Assembly: GCA_030430165.1 (NCBI GenBank)
Contig: JAUIGL010000022.1
Location: 1-64,000, forward strand
Source: a bacterium
GTDB lineage: Bacteria > Desulfobacterota > Binatia > HRBIN30 > CADEER01
Direction: 5' to 3'
Length of the DNA: 64,000 nt
In this document: piece by piece, positions 24,850 to 33,576 of the stretch
How positions within the stretch are numbered: the stretch's first letter is position 1
Layout of the letters: each line of letters starts with the position of its first letter
Program-made: the position numbers and the translations under genes
The notes under the pieces: generated by a model
Told to the model about the DNA's origin: nothing
Seen by the model: only the letters and a program-made list of their open reading frames with translations
Database searches by the model: none

Positions 24850-26199
24850 ATGTATGACGCCGATGTAGTGATCGTGGGTTTTCGCTGTGCCGGTGCGCCG
24901 CTCGCCTACGCGCTGCAACGAGCCGGGGTGAAGGTCTTGGTCGTCGACAAGGACCCGTTCTTCTCCGACCAGCCGATCTCGACGCACGCGATCCAGCCGT
25001 TCGGCATGAAGATGCTCGACCAGATCGGCCTCGGCGACGTCGTTCGCGAGCTGGCGCCGCAGAACAGCGCCTTCCGCTTTCAGCTCGAAGAAGAATACAT
25101 CCAGATGGCGATCCGCGGCACCGAGTTCGACTCGCGCTCACCGCGCCGCTCCAAGCTCGATCCGGCCCTGCAAAGCGCGGCGCTGGACGCCGGGGTCGAC
25201 GGCCGGGAACGGACCGCCGTCACCGGCCTGCTGCGCGACGGCGACCGGGTGTCCGGGGTGCGCCTGAGCAACGGCGACGGCGGGCGCCCGTACGAGGTTC
25301 GCGCGCGGGTCGTGGTCGGCGCCGACGGACGCAACTCCACCGTCGCCAAGCTGGTCGACGCACCGACCTATCTCGAATCGGTCAACAACAACGGCCTCTA
25401 CTGGAGCTACTTCGAAGAAACCCCGGTGTTCCGCGAAGACCCGCGCTACGACTGGGGAGCCTGCATCCACGTCGAAGGCGACGAGGCGCGCGCGGTCTTC
25501 CAGACCGATTCCAACCTGCTGCTCATGGCGAGCGGCGGCCGGCCGGAGATGATCCGCAAGATGCGCGGCGACCCCGAGTCCAGCTTGCTCGACCACCTGG
25601 CGCGCGGTCGTCTGACCGGGCCGCTGCTCGAAGGCAGCCGCATGGTCGCCAAACCGATCGGCCTGCTGTCGATGCGCTTCTTCATGAAGCAAGGAACCGG
25701 CCCGGGCTGGGCGCTGGCAGGCGACGCCGGCCTGCACATGGATCCCACCCCCGGCCAGGGAATCACCGATGCCTTCCGCGACGCGGCGTATCTCGCCGAA
25801 GCCATCGTCGACGGCAGCGAACGAGCGATGGCGTTGTACTGGCGGCAGCGCGATGCCGACTCACTCGGCCTCTACCACTTCGCCGGCGACATGGGCTCGC
25901 CCGAGTTCAACAACCCGCTCAACGAGATGCTGTTCCGGCGCACCCGCAACAGCCCCGCCGCCATGCAACGAATGACCGAAATGATGGACCGCCGGCGGCG
26001 CCCGATCGAGATGTTCCCGCCGCTGCAAATGCTGAGCTGGCTCACCCGCGAAACCCTGGCCGGCAACTTAGCCCCATGGCGCGCCCTACCGCGTACCTTC
26101 CGCTTCGGGCAAATGATCGAGCGCCAGCAAAAAATCCTCGACCGTGCCCTCGCCACAGCCGAAGCCGGCGATCTGAAACCGACTCTACCCATCCTGTAG
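24850..26199 (+). CDS. FAD-dependent oxidoreductase (geranylgeranyl reductase/PHBH-like)
   Basis: A 449-residue flavoprotein. It starts MYDADVVIVGFRCAGAPLAY, an FAD Rossmann motif with the Gly spacing slightly altered (GFRCAG), followed by VLVVDKDPFF. The middle GD-type motif is WALAGDAGLHMDPTPGQGIT, the second FAD motif of aromatic hydroxylase and geranylgeranyl reductase families. The substrate is unknown. An earlier ATG at 24787 adds a Pro-rich 21 residues and has GGAAGG 13 bases upstream; the ATG at 24850 begins at the fold but has no ribosome site, so the start is unsettled. It is convergent with the 920-residue hydrolase. Confidence 0.82.
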   Translation: MYDADVVIVGFRCAGAPLAYALQRAGVKVLVVDKDPFFSDQPISTHAIQPFGMKMLDQIGLGDVVRELAPQNSAFRFQLEEEYIQMAIRGTEFDSRSPRRSKLDPALQSAALDAGVDGRERTAVTGLLRDGDRVSGVRLSNGDGGRPYEVRARVVVGADGRNSTVAKLVDAPTYLESVNNNGLYWSYFEETPVFREDPRYDWGACIHVEGDEARAVFQTDSNLLLMASGGRPEMIRKMRGDPESSLLDHLARGRLTGPLLEGSRMVAKPIGLLSMRFFMKQGTGPGWALAGDAGLHMDPTPGQGITDAFRDAAYLAEAIVDGSERAMALYWRQRDADSLGLYHFAGDMGSPEFNNPLNEMLFRRTRNSPAAMQRMTEMMDRRRRPIEMFPPLQMLSWLTRETLAGNLAPWRALPRTFRFGQMIERQQKILDRALATAEAGDLKPTLPIL

Positions 26200-26238
26200 T
26201 TTCGTCACTCCAACACTCAGACTCGAACGAACGGGGGC

Positions 26239-26335
26239 GGCTCATTTTTCTATCCACAGATTTCACAGATTTTCACAGATTAGGTTTCCGGTAGCCGAGA
26301 ACCAATCTGTGAAATCTGTGGATAAAAATAGAGCC
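26239..26335. repeat. CTGTGGATA-type palindrome (family A), copy 2
   Basis: Outer arms GGCTCATTTTTCTATCCACA (26239-26258) and, on the right, GGATAAAAATAGAGCC (26320-26335) bracket two to three CACAGATT units on the left and their complements on the right. The loop is near 26285-26302. It lies between the stops of convergent genes and is 97 bases long. Confidence 0.75.
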
Positions 26336-26384
26336 AGCAAGTACGAGCGCCCAGCGCCGATGCAGTGACTCGCCTCGCGGAAGT

Positions 26385-29147
26385 CTACTGTGAGTTCCGG
26401 GCGAGGAACTCGACCAAGGGCTCGATCACCTGGTTGGTGGGGCCGCCTTCGGCGGTGAGCACGTCGACGTGCGAGTAGCCCTCGCTGATGTGCACCTCGA
26501 AGCCGCCGGCGGTGTCGCCCAGGGTCGGGAACGCCGGGTTCGGCAGCGCCGCGTCGACGACGCGCCCGGTCGATCCGTCGCAGCTCGGGAAGCTGACCTC
26601 GTCGCACGCGCCGATGCTCTGCGCGAAGGCGACGAACGAGCCGGGAACCGGCACCAGGCCGTTGCTGCCGCCGAAACCGATCACCGGAATGTCGATGTTC
26701 GCCGCCTCGGTCAGGTTCTCGATGTCGCGACGCCCGCGCCCAACCGACAGCGCGGTCGAGTCGAGTCCGAGCGACTGGCTGCACTCTCCATTGCTGCTGC
26801 ACGCCGCACCGACGTTGCCGACCGTGCACAGTCCGCTGCCACCCGTGTCACACACTCCGGAGACCGAGGTGACACCGAGCCCGCTCGACGGGTAGTACCA
26901 GTCGGTGAAGTTGGTGCCCCCTTGGTAGAAGGTGCGCAGGGCGCGATTGAAGTCGGTCGCCTCGACCTCCTGCCCCCACTTGCCGGCGGGAAGGCTGGTT
27001 GGCGGAGCACCGTTGTCCGGCAGCGCCACCCCGGGCATCGGCACCTCCGTGATGTCCTGCCAGGTCAGCAAGCCGTCGACGGTGGCGCCCGACACCCCCA
27101 CGGAGGTTGCGACGAAGCTCGCCAGCCCCGAGATCGGGCCGTCGTCGTCGATGAACGTGCCGATTCCGCCGAAGACGGTTCCCTGCGGCAGTGCGCCGAG
27201 GGTGGCCAGCGCCGGCACCGTCGCCACCGCCGTTCCACCACCGAAGTCGACTTGCAGGATGATCTGCCCCTCGTCGGGGTCTGTCGCGCCCTGGATCGCC
27301 GCCGGCTCGACCGCGGCGAGGATCTGCGGCGTCAGCAGACCGGGAATGATCGAGTAAGCGAACGCCGGATTGGTACACTTCTCGGTGCCGATTCCGCTGC
27401 AGTCGACCGCCTCGTTGGCGATCGTGCAGGGCGTGCTTCCGTCCGAGCAGCGCGCGGCATTGTCGCGGACTGCGGCGAACAAACCGCCGTCGAACTTGGC
27501 CTCGATCCGGTCCAGCGTGTCCGCCGAGGGCGCGCTACCGGTCGAGCCGCCGCCGCCCTCGAGCAGCACCAGGCCGCGCAGCTTCGCGTAACCCGGCTCG
27601 GCCGGACCGAGCCCGGTGAGGTCGAAGTCGGTCGCCGCGTAGCGCGCCGTGTAGCCGGTACCGGCCGAGTGACCGCCGAGAAAGACGTTGGGAGTCGCCG
27701 ACAGCGCCTCCTCGACCACCGCGTCGATGTCCTGTGAAAACACCAGACTGGTCCAATTGGCGATGAAAGGAACATCGTCCTGGGTGTTGTGGAAGATGGC
27801 GCGCCGGTTCGGCCCGGCGGCAAGCGCCGGGTGGAGACTCAGGCCCATCTCCGCGCCGAACAGCCAGTCGGTGGCGATCAGCGGATCGAGGGTCGCCTCG
27901 GCGATGTCGAGGCCCTCGGTGTCCTCGAGCTGCGCGGTGCGGCGATCGAACGCCCACACTTCGACGTTTTGGCCGCTCCGCGCCCTGGCCGTCGCCAGCA
28001 GGTTCTCGGCGAGAATGAGAAAATCGCCGGCACCGCCCTCGAATCCCGGAACCAGGATGAGGATGGCATCCGGTGTCGGCTCGTCGCTCCAGTAGTGGCG
28101 CGTGTAGCGCGCGCGGTTGAGGTCGGGCGACGGTCCGAGAATCGTCGTCAGGTTCGGGTTGGTGACGATCACCCCGGCGCTGCCGGGAGTCTCCGCCGGC
28201 TGCGCCGCCGAGCCGATGTCGACCGTCTCCTGCGAAAAGTAGGGCTCGGGCGCACAGGTGTCGTTGTCGAGTCCGTCGTCGAAGTCGTCACAGTCGACGT
28301 CGAGCCCGTCGAGCGCGTTGATCAGCAGACAAACCCGGCAGGCGCCGCGCTGCTCGATGCAGGTCGGCAGCGCAGCGCCTGCCAAACCGATGCAGCGACC
28401 GGGGAACGGCTCGTCACTGACGACGTCGGCCGGACTGCACTTGGTGTCGATGTCGAGCGCCAGCTTGGCGACCTTCTTGGCGATCTTGCCCTTCGAGTCG
28501 GCCGCGATCGAACCGGGCGCCGTCGCTTCGTCGACGCAGTCTTCGAGGTCGGACGCAGAATCGGCGCCGCTCGGAAACGGATCTTTGCTCGCCGCCAACG
28601 CCGCCTTCTTGCACTTCAGGAATTCCTTGAGCCTGGCCGAAGCGAGCTTGTTCGCATCTTTCAGCACCTTCGCCTGGCACTTGCAGCCACTCTTGTCGTC
28701 GTCGCAATCGATCGCGGCACCGTCGAGCACCGGACCGAAGAGATCGGCGACGATGCCGTTCATCTGCCCGCGAATCTCCGACGAAATGTCGAGAGCGGCG
28801 CTGCCGGTGGGAACCCCGAAATCCGGGATCGCTTCGGGCGCCGTGCAAAACTTGTCGGCGTCCTCGGCGAGCTTGGCTTCCGCCTTCGCCAGCTTGCCTT
28901 TCAGGTCAGCGGCCAGACAACTCTGCGCGCTCACCGCCGCCAGCTTCTCGAGCTTGCCCTTGCCGGCGAAGTTGACGCACTTGAAAGCCGTCTTCCCCTG
29001 AGCTGCGGCGAGCTTCGAGCCGCGCTTATTGAGCTTGGTGATGCACTTCTGTTGCAGCTTCTCCTGCACCTGCGCTTCGACTCCACAAGAGCCCGCGACG
29101 ATGAACAGTGAGAGCGCAACCGAAACCGACGCTACGAAGTTCCCCAT
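26385..29147 (-). CDS. Large secreted alpha/beta-hydrolase with Cys/Lys-rich helical N-terminal domain
   Basis: A 920-residue exported protein. A signal peptide occupies residues 1-25. Residues 27-250 contain repeated Lys/Ala helices punctuated by single Cys, such as KCITKLNKRGSKLAAAQGKT, CLAADLKGKLAKAEAKLAED and CKCQAKVLKDANKLASARLK, suggesting disulfide-linked helical hairpins. A DxD-rich linker (DVDCDDFDDGLDNDTC) leads to an alpha/beta-hydrolase with nucleophile elbow FLGGHSAGTGY (Ser near 493) and a late His in ISEGYSHVDVL (near 891). Cys-rich insertions (CSDGSTPCTIANEAVDC) interrupt the catalytic part. A lipase or esterase is the best guess. ATG 29147 follows GGGAGG. Confidence 0.75.
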   Translation of the reverse strand: MGNFVASVSVALSLFIVAGSCGVEAQVQEKLQQKCITKLNKRGSKLAAAQGKTAFKCVNFAGKGKLEKLAAVSAQSCLAADLKGKLAKAEAKLAEDADKFCTAPEAIPDFGVPTGSAALDISSEIRGQMNGIVADLFGPVLDGAAIDCDDDKSGCKCQAKVLKDANKLASARLKEFLKCKKAALAASKDPFPSGADSASDLEDCVDEATAPGSIAADSKGKIAKKVAKLALDIDTKCSPADVVSDEPFPGRCIGLAGAALPTCIEQRGACRVCLLINALDGLDVDCDDFDDGLDNDTCAPEPYFSQETVDIGSAAQPAETPGSAGVIVTNPNLTTILGPSPDLNRARYTRHYWSDEPTPDAILILVPGFEGGAGDFLILAENLLATARARSGQNVEVWAFDRRTAQLEDTEGLDIAEATLDPLIATDWLFGAEMGLSLHPALAAGPNRRAIFHNTQDDVPFIANWTSLVFSQDIDAVVEEALSATPNVFLGGHSAGTGYTARYAATDFDLTGLGPAEPGYAKLRGLVLLEGGGGSTGSAPSADTLDRIEAKFDGGLFAAVRDNAARCSDGSTPCTIANEAVDCSGIGTEKCTNPAFAYSIIPGLLTPQILAAVEPAAIQGATDPDEGQIILQVDFGGGTAVATVPALATLGALPQGTVFGGIGTFIDDDGPISGLASFVATSVGVSGATVDGLLTWQDITEVPMPGVALPDNGAPPTSLPAGKWGQEVEATDFNRALRTFYQGGTNFTDWYYPSSGLGVTSVSGVCDTGGSGLCTVGNVGAACSSNGECSQSLGLDSTALSVGRGRRDIENLTEAANIDIPVIGFGGSNGLVPVPGSFVAFAQSIGACDEVSFPSCDGSTGRVVDAALPNPAFPTLGDTAGGFEVHISEGYSHVDVLTAEGGPTNQVIEPLVEFLARNSQ

Positions 29148-29285
29148 TCCCCCGAATCCTCCCTTAGCTTACGGAAAGATATCCCCTACCCTCATCTAGG
29201 CACGGAAACGGCGATTCGGCAATTGCGGGGCTCGACCGGGGTGCGGTCCGATTCACTGCGACATCCTAGCTCGAACACTCAGAGT

Positions 29286-29395
29286 GGCTCAATTTTTTAT
29301 CCACAGATTTCACAGATTTTCACAGATTTTTGGTTTCCAGAAGACAGTGAACCAATCTGTGAAATCTGCGTAATCTGTGGATAGAAAATTGAGCC
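29286..29395. repeat. CTGTGGATA-type palindrome (family A), copy 3, most complete
   Basis: A 110-base dyad bounded by GGCTCAATTTT (29286-29296) and AAAATTGAGCC (29385-29395). Each arm carries three CACAGATT-type units and pairs over about 43 bases with few mismatches. The loop is about 29338-29350. It occupies most of the 297-base gap between two tandem minus-strand genes; nothing else is seen there. Confidence 0.8.
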
Positions 29396-29444
29396 GAGAC
29401 GATCGCCGGCGCACCACCGTTGGGGTGACCACCCGCGCTTCCTA

Positions 29445-30572
29445 CTACTCAGAGCTCTCGGCGAGAACCTCCGTCAAGGGCTCGCTGAGGAACTCGGCGG
29501 CGACTTCGATCGCCTCGGGGCTGGGATGGCGGTCGAGGGGGTGGACCGTCAGGCGGTCCCAGAAAACGTAGCCGTCGTAAGCCGGCAGCAGATCGATCAC
29601 CCGGATGCCGCGCTGCCGCGCCTCGCGTTCGATCAGCTCGTGGATCTCGGTGAACGGATAGTCCGCCAGCGGCGGGCGGTAGAACAGCGGATAGACCGCC
29701 ATCACGAACTCCGCCCCGTGGCCTTCGACCTGCTCGCGCATCCACTGCATGCGCTCGAACGTACGCCGCAGCGGCTCTCGGTTCGCCTCGGAAAAATACA
29801 GATCCCGATACAGCTGGATCACGCTCTCGCTCTTCGCAATGCGACGCTCGCGCTCGCGCAGCAACTGGCAGATCGCGGACAACCTGCACGGCGTCGACTC
29901 GGAGTCGGCCGCCTCCGCCTCCTCCGGACGATAGACTCCGAACAGCTCGTACTGACGGTTGTCGAGCTCGGGCGTCATCAGCACGTCGTTGAGATTGTAG
30001 AGGTAGAGAACCAAGTCGGTTCCGCTCGGCAGCTTCGAAACGTCGAAGATGGTTTTGATCGAAGCTCCCGGCCACGACATGTTCGCGAAGTTGGCGGCGG
30101 ACACGAGATCGGCGAGCCGAAAGCCGATCGAATCGCGCAATCGCAGACCTTCGCCGAAGCCGAACGAGTCGCCGATGATCAGCACCTGGAGCGGCCGCTC
30201 CGGCTGCGGCCCTCGGTTCAGCGGTACCAAGCGGATGTCGTTGCAGTACGGCGCCTCCTTGCGCAGCAGCTCGATCCTCTGCTCCAGCGACCATTCATCG
30301 GGCAGACCGGCGACGTCGCCGATCCTCTCCTGCATGCGCTGGTAGTCGTCGGGGTCGCGGAGATTGATCGGAAAGTACCCGTGCGGGTCGGACGGGTAAC
30401 ACTTGCCGAGCCCGCCGTCGGTGTAGATGTAGTACATCCGGTCCGGCCCAACCCAACGCGATGCGGCCAGACTCGGGCCGAAGGCGCGCAGGCCGATCTC
30501 CACGGCCACCACACCCAGCGCGATTCCGAACAACGGAACCGCCAGCCCGATGATCAGTCGGCGAGTTCCCAA
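29445..30572 (-). CDS. SGNH/GDSL-type hydrolase, membrane-anchored
   Basis: A 375-residue protein with an N-terminal membrane anchor (RLIIGLAVPLFGIALGVVAV). Block I is VLIIGDSFGFGEGL with the nucleophile Ser near residue 135, the Asn block is LYLYNLNDVLMTPE, and the DxxH block is LDRHPSPEA near 350. These are the SGNH hydrolase signatures, and the arrangement is like the AlgX/DHHW-type acyl-transfer or esterase proteins. The likely start is TTG 30572 with GGGAGGG upstream. It lies 43 bases after the amidohydrolase on the same strand, so it may be the last gene of the 29445-38236 series. Confidence 0.8.
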   Translation of the reverse strand: MGTRRLIIGLAVPLFGIALGVVAVEIGLRAFGPSLAASRWVGPDRMYYIYTDGGLGKCYPSDPHGYFPINLRDPDDYQRMQERIGDVAGLPDEWSLEQRIELLRKEAPYCNDIRLVPLNRGPQPERPLQVLIIGDSFGFGEGLRLRDSIGFRLADLVSAANFANMSWPGASIKTIFDVSKLPSGTDLVLYLYNLNDVLMTPELDNRQYELFGVYRPEEAEAADSESTPCRLSAICQLLRERERRIAKSESVIQLYRDLYFSEANREPLRRTFERMQWMREQVEGHGAEFVMAVYPLFYRPPLADYPFTEIHELIEREARQRGIRVIDLLPAYDGYVFWDRLTVHPLDRHPSPEAIEVAAEFLSEPLTEVLAESSE

Positions 30573-30615
30573 GTCGCCCTCCCCCGCAAGCCTCCGCGGC
30601 GCTGCCCGGTCGACT

Positions 30616-32325
30616 TCAAGCAGCGCGAATTAACGAGCCGGGAAGCGCACCCGTCGGCTCGTCGTTCTCCATCGTCATCACCCCGCCGACCAGCGTCGCC
30701 CGGTACCCGCGGGCTCGCTGCATGAAGCGCTTTCCGCCGGCCGGCAGGTCGTACAGCATCTCCGGCGGCTCGAGACGCAGTCGCTCGAGATCGATCAGGT
30801 TCAAGTCTGCCTTCTTGCCGACCTCGATCGCTCCGCGATCGTGCAAGCCGTAGAGCTGCGCGGTGTCGTGCGACATTCGCTTCACCGCCAGCTCGAGCGC
30901 GATGCGCTCACCGCGGGTTCGGTCCCGCACCCAATGGGTGAGCATGAAGGTCTGGATCGAAGCGTCACAAATGGTGCCGCAGTGCGCGCCGCCGTCGCCG
31001 AGGCCGAGCGCAGCGCGCGGGTGCAACATCATCTCGCGGATCGGGTCGGCGATCAGGTCGGTGTAGTTGAGAATCGGTACCAGGAACAGCTCCTTGCCCT
31101 CGCGATCGAGCAAGCGATCGTAGAACAGCGCAAACGCATCGACACCGTCCCTGGCGGCGATCGCTTCGAGCGAGTCCTCGTAGCCGGGCTCGTAGTTCGG
31201 CGGATCGCCCATCGGGAAGGTGCGGTTCAGCGCGGTCAGCAATGGCGACGGCGCGGCGCGGGCGGCGTCGAGAATCCGCCGGCGCACTTCCGGGTCGCGC
31301 AGACGCCGCATCCGTTCGTCGAACGGCAGCGAGAGCAGCTCGCTGTAGGCGGCGTAGTCCATGAACGGGTGAATGTTGGTCTGGTGACCGATCAACAAGC
31401 CAAACGGACGTCCCGCAACCTGAGGAAAGACCTGGGCCCCCTCGCCGACCGCTTGCGCGGACAGCTCGAGCAACTCGCGCCACAGGGTCGGCGCCGGATC
31501 GACCTGCAGCATGGCGAAAGTGACCGGGCGTCCGATCTCCGCCGACAGCGCCCGCATCCAGCGCAGCTCTTCCTTGGGGGCAATGACGTCCTCGCCTGCC
31601 GCCCCAGCCCCGGCCACTTCGAAGATGCCGCGGCCGACTTCCTTCAACGCCTGGCCGATTCCAAACAGCTCGTCGGAAGCGGCATAGGTGCCCGGGACCG
31701 GCTCGCCGGTGATCGCCCGATGCGCTTCGGTGCGCGAGGTCGAGAAGCCGAGCGCGCCGGCGCGCAGTCCCTCGCGCACGATGTCGGTCATCGCCGCGAT
31801 GTCTTCGGCGGTTGCCGCCTCGTTGTTGGCGCCGCGCTCACCCATGACGTAGGCGCGCACCGCACCGTGCGGCACCTGGGTGCCGATATCCATCGAGAAG
31901 CGCCGTGATTCCAGAGCGTCGAGGTACTCGGGAAAGCTCTCCCACGACCACTGGATCCCCTCGTGCAGGGCGGTGCCGGGAATGTCCTCGACTCCCTCCA
32001 TCAATTGGATCAGAAAGTCGTGTTGGTCGGGCCTGACCGGCGCAAAGCCGACGCCGCAGTTGCCCATGACCACGGTGGTCACGCCGTGGTAGCAAGACGG
32101 CGCGAGCTGCGGGTCCCACGTCGCCTGCCCGTCATAGTGGGTGTGGATGTCGACGAAGCCGGGCGTAACCGTCAGCCCCGCTGCATCGATCGTCCGCTTC
32201 GCCAACCCCGAGACTTCTCCGACGGCGGCGATGCGCCCCGCTTCGACCGCGACGTCGCCGCGGACCGGCGGCGCTCCAGTTCCATCGACCAGAGTTCCGT
32301 CGCGAATTATCAGGTCATAGGCCAT
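30616..32325 (-). CDS. N-acyl-D-amino-acid deacylase-like amidohydrolase
   Basis: A 569-residue metal-dependent amidohydrolase. It opens AYDLIIRDGTLVDGTGAPPV and has the metal motif FVDIHTHYDGQATWDPQL (HxH near residues 62-64). GVTTVVMGNCGVGFAPVRP follows, the D-aminoacylase/dihydroorotase-like zinc site with the Cys ligand. The C-terminal Asp is in LGLGDGGAHCGTICD. D-aminoacylase is the closest named family, but many environmental members act on unknown cyclic amides or N-acyl compounds. ATG 32325 follows GGAG. It is 63 bases after the alcohol dehydrogenase gene on the same strand. Confidence 0.87.
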   Translation of the reverse strand: MAYDLIIRDGTLVDGTGAPPVRGDVAVEAGRIAAVGEVSGLAKRTIDAAGLTVTPGFVDIHTHYDGQATWDPQLAPSCYHGVTTVVMGNCGVGFAPVRPDQHDFLIQLMEGVEDIPGTALHEGIQWSWESFPEYLDALESRRFSMDIGTQVPHGAVRAYVMGERGANNEAATAEDIAAMTDIVREGLRAGALGFSTSRTEAHRAITGEPVPGTYAASDELFGIGQALKEVGRGIFEVAGAGAAGEDVIAPKEELRWMRALSAEIGRPVTFAMLQVDPAPTLWRELLELSAQAVGEGAQVFPQVAGRPFGLLIGHQTNIHPFMDYAAYSELLSLPFDERMRRLRDPEVRRRILDAARAAPSPLLTALNRTFPMGDPPNYEPGYEDSLEAIAARDGVDAFALFYDRLLDREGKELFLVPILNYTDLIADPIREMMLHPRAALGLGDGGAHCGTICDASIQTFMLTHWVRDRTRGERIALELAVKRMSHDTAQLYGLHDRGAIEVGKKADLNLIDLERLRLEPPEMLYDLPAGGKRFMQRARGYRATLVGGVMTMENDEPTGALPGSLIRAA

Positions 32326-32388
32326 TTGGAGTCTCCGGGTCGATTTGGTGGGATCTGGGGGTGGTTGGGAAGCATCGGGTCCCAGGTT

Positions 32389-33576
32389 TTACGCCATTCG
32401 CTGCAACAGGGCTTCGCAGTCCGGGATTTGCATGAAGCGGGGGACCGGGTAGTTGAGGTAGGCTTCGCTACACGCCTGTTTGGCGATCGCGGCGATGTCG
32501 CGCTGCTCGAGCGCTTCGAGACGGCTCGGGATGCCGACCTTGCCCATCAGCTCGCGCACCGCGGCGATGAAGCGATCCGCCCCTTCGCGGGGTGTCGCGC
32601 CGGGCTCGCCAATGATCTCGGCGAGCGCCGCCAGGCGGTCGGCCGCCTCGTCCTTCGAGAACTCGAGAACGTGCGGCAGGGCGATGGCGTTCGCCAGGCC
32701 GTGCGGCGTCCGGTAGTACGCGCCGAAGGTATGCGCGATCGCGTGCACGTAGCCGACGCTGGTCCGGGTGAACGCCAAGCCGGCGTAGTACGACGCCAGC
32801 GCCATCGCCTTGCGGGCTTCGAGGTTGCCGCCGTCGCTGTAGGCCACCGGCAAGTTGGCGAAGACCAGGCGCACCGCCATCTTGGCCCAAGCCTCGGTCT
32901 GCGGCGTCGCGGTTCGGGCGACGAACGATTCGACCGCATGGGTCAGCGCGTCCATTCCGGTGGCGGCGGTCACCGCCGGCGGCAGGCCTACCATCAGTCC
33001 CGGGTCGAGCGCCGCCATTTGCGGCAACAGCTTGGGATCGAGGAAGAATTTCTTCTCGTGTGTCTGCGAGTCGGAGATCACGGCGGCCAGGGTCACTTCC
33101 GATCCGGTGCCGGCGGTGGTCGGGATCGCGAACAACGGCAACGGCGGCACGCGTACCTTGAAACGCCCTTCGAGCTTGCTGAGCGGCGCACCGTTCGAGC
33201 CCATCGCCGCCACCATCTTGGCGGCATCCATCGGCGACCCGCCGCCCAGGGCGATTACCGAATCGCAATCGGCGCTGCGCAACAGCTCGTACCCGGCGTT
33301 GACCTGCTCGAAGGTCGGGTCGGGCTCGACGCCAGAGTAGACCTCGGAGTCGACGCCGGCCGCCGACAACGCCTCGATCACGCGGCCGACGATACCGATC
33401 TCGACCAGGAGCTGGTCGGTCACGATGAGCGGCTTGCGCGAGCCGCCGTGCGCGATCGAGTCACACATCTCGCCGACCGCGTCGGCCCCGACGAAGGTGA
33501 CCGGCACCCGGTCGGGCAGCAGCTTGGCTACGGAGCGACCGATGCGAACGGTCCAGTCGTGAAGCAGCTTGTTCAT
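32389..33576 (-). CDS. Iron-containing alcohol dehydrogenase
   Basis: A 395-residue group III alcohol dehydrogenase. The NAD-binding segment is DSVIALGGGSPMDAAKMVAA, followed by AIPTTAGTGSEVT. Metal ligands are in the GMDALTHAVESFV and HAIAHTFGAYYRTPHGLANA regions (three His plus Asp upstream). The family interconverts aldehydes and primary alcohols or 1,2-diols with NAD(P)H. Its ATG overlaps the stop of the wax ester synthase gene as ATGA. Coupling to a wax synthase suggests supply or removal of the fatty alcohol partner, which is inference. An aromatic aldehyde substrate is equally possible in this operon. Confidence 0.9.
   Translation of the reverse strand: MNKLLHDWTVRIGRSVAKLLPDRVPVTFVGADAVGEMCDSIAHGGSRKPLIVTDQLLVEIGIVGRVIEALSAAGVDSEVYSGVEPDPTFEQVNAGYELLRSADCDSVIALGGGSPMDAAKMVAAMGSNGAPLSKLEGRFKVRVPPLPLFAIPTTAGTGSEVTLAAVISDSQTHEKKFFLDPKLLPQMAALDPGLMVGLPPAVTAATGMDALTHAVESFVARTATPQTEAWAKMAVRLVFANLPVAYSDGGNLEARKAMALASYYAGLAFTRTSVGYVHAIAHTFGAYYRTPHGLANAIALPHVLEFSKDEAADRLAALAEIIGEPGATPREGADRFIAAVRELMGKVGIPSRLEALEQRDIAAIAKQACSEAYLNYPVPRFMQIPDCEALLQRMA

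Noticed and set aside
29286-29395. Could the repeated CACAGATT units be a CRISPR array?
   Set aside because: Units are short, adjacent, arranged as one dyad without regular unique spacers, and no cas genes are nearby.
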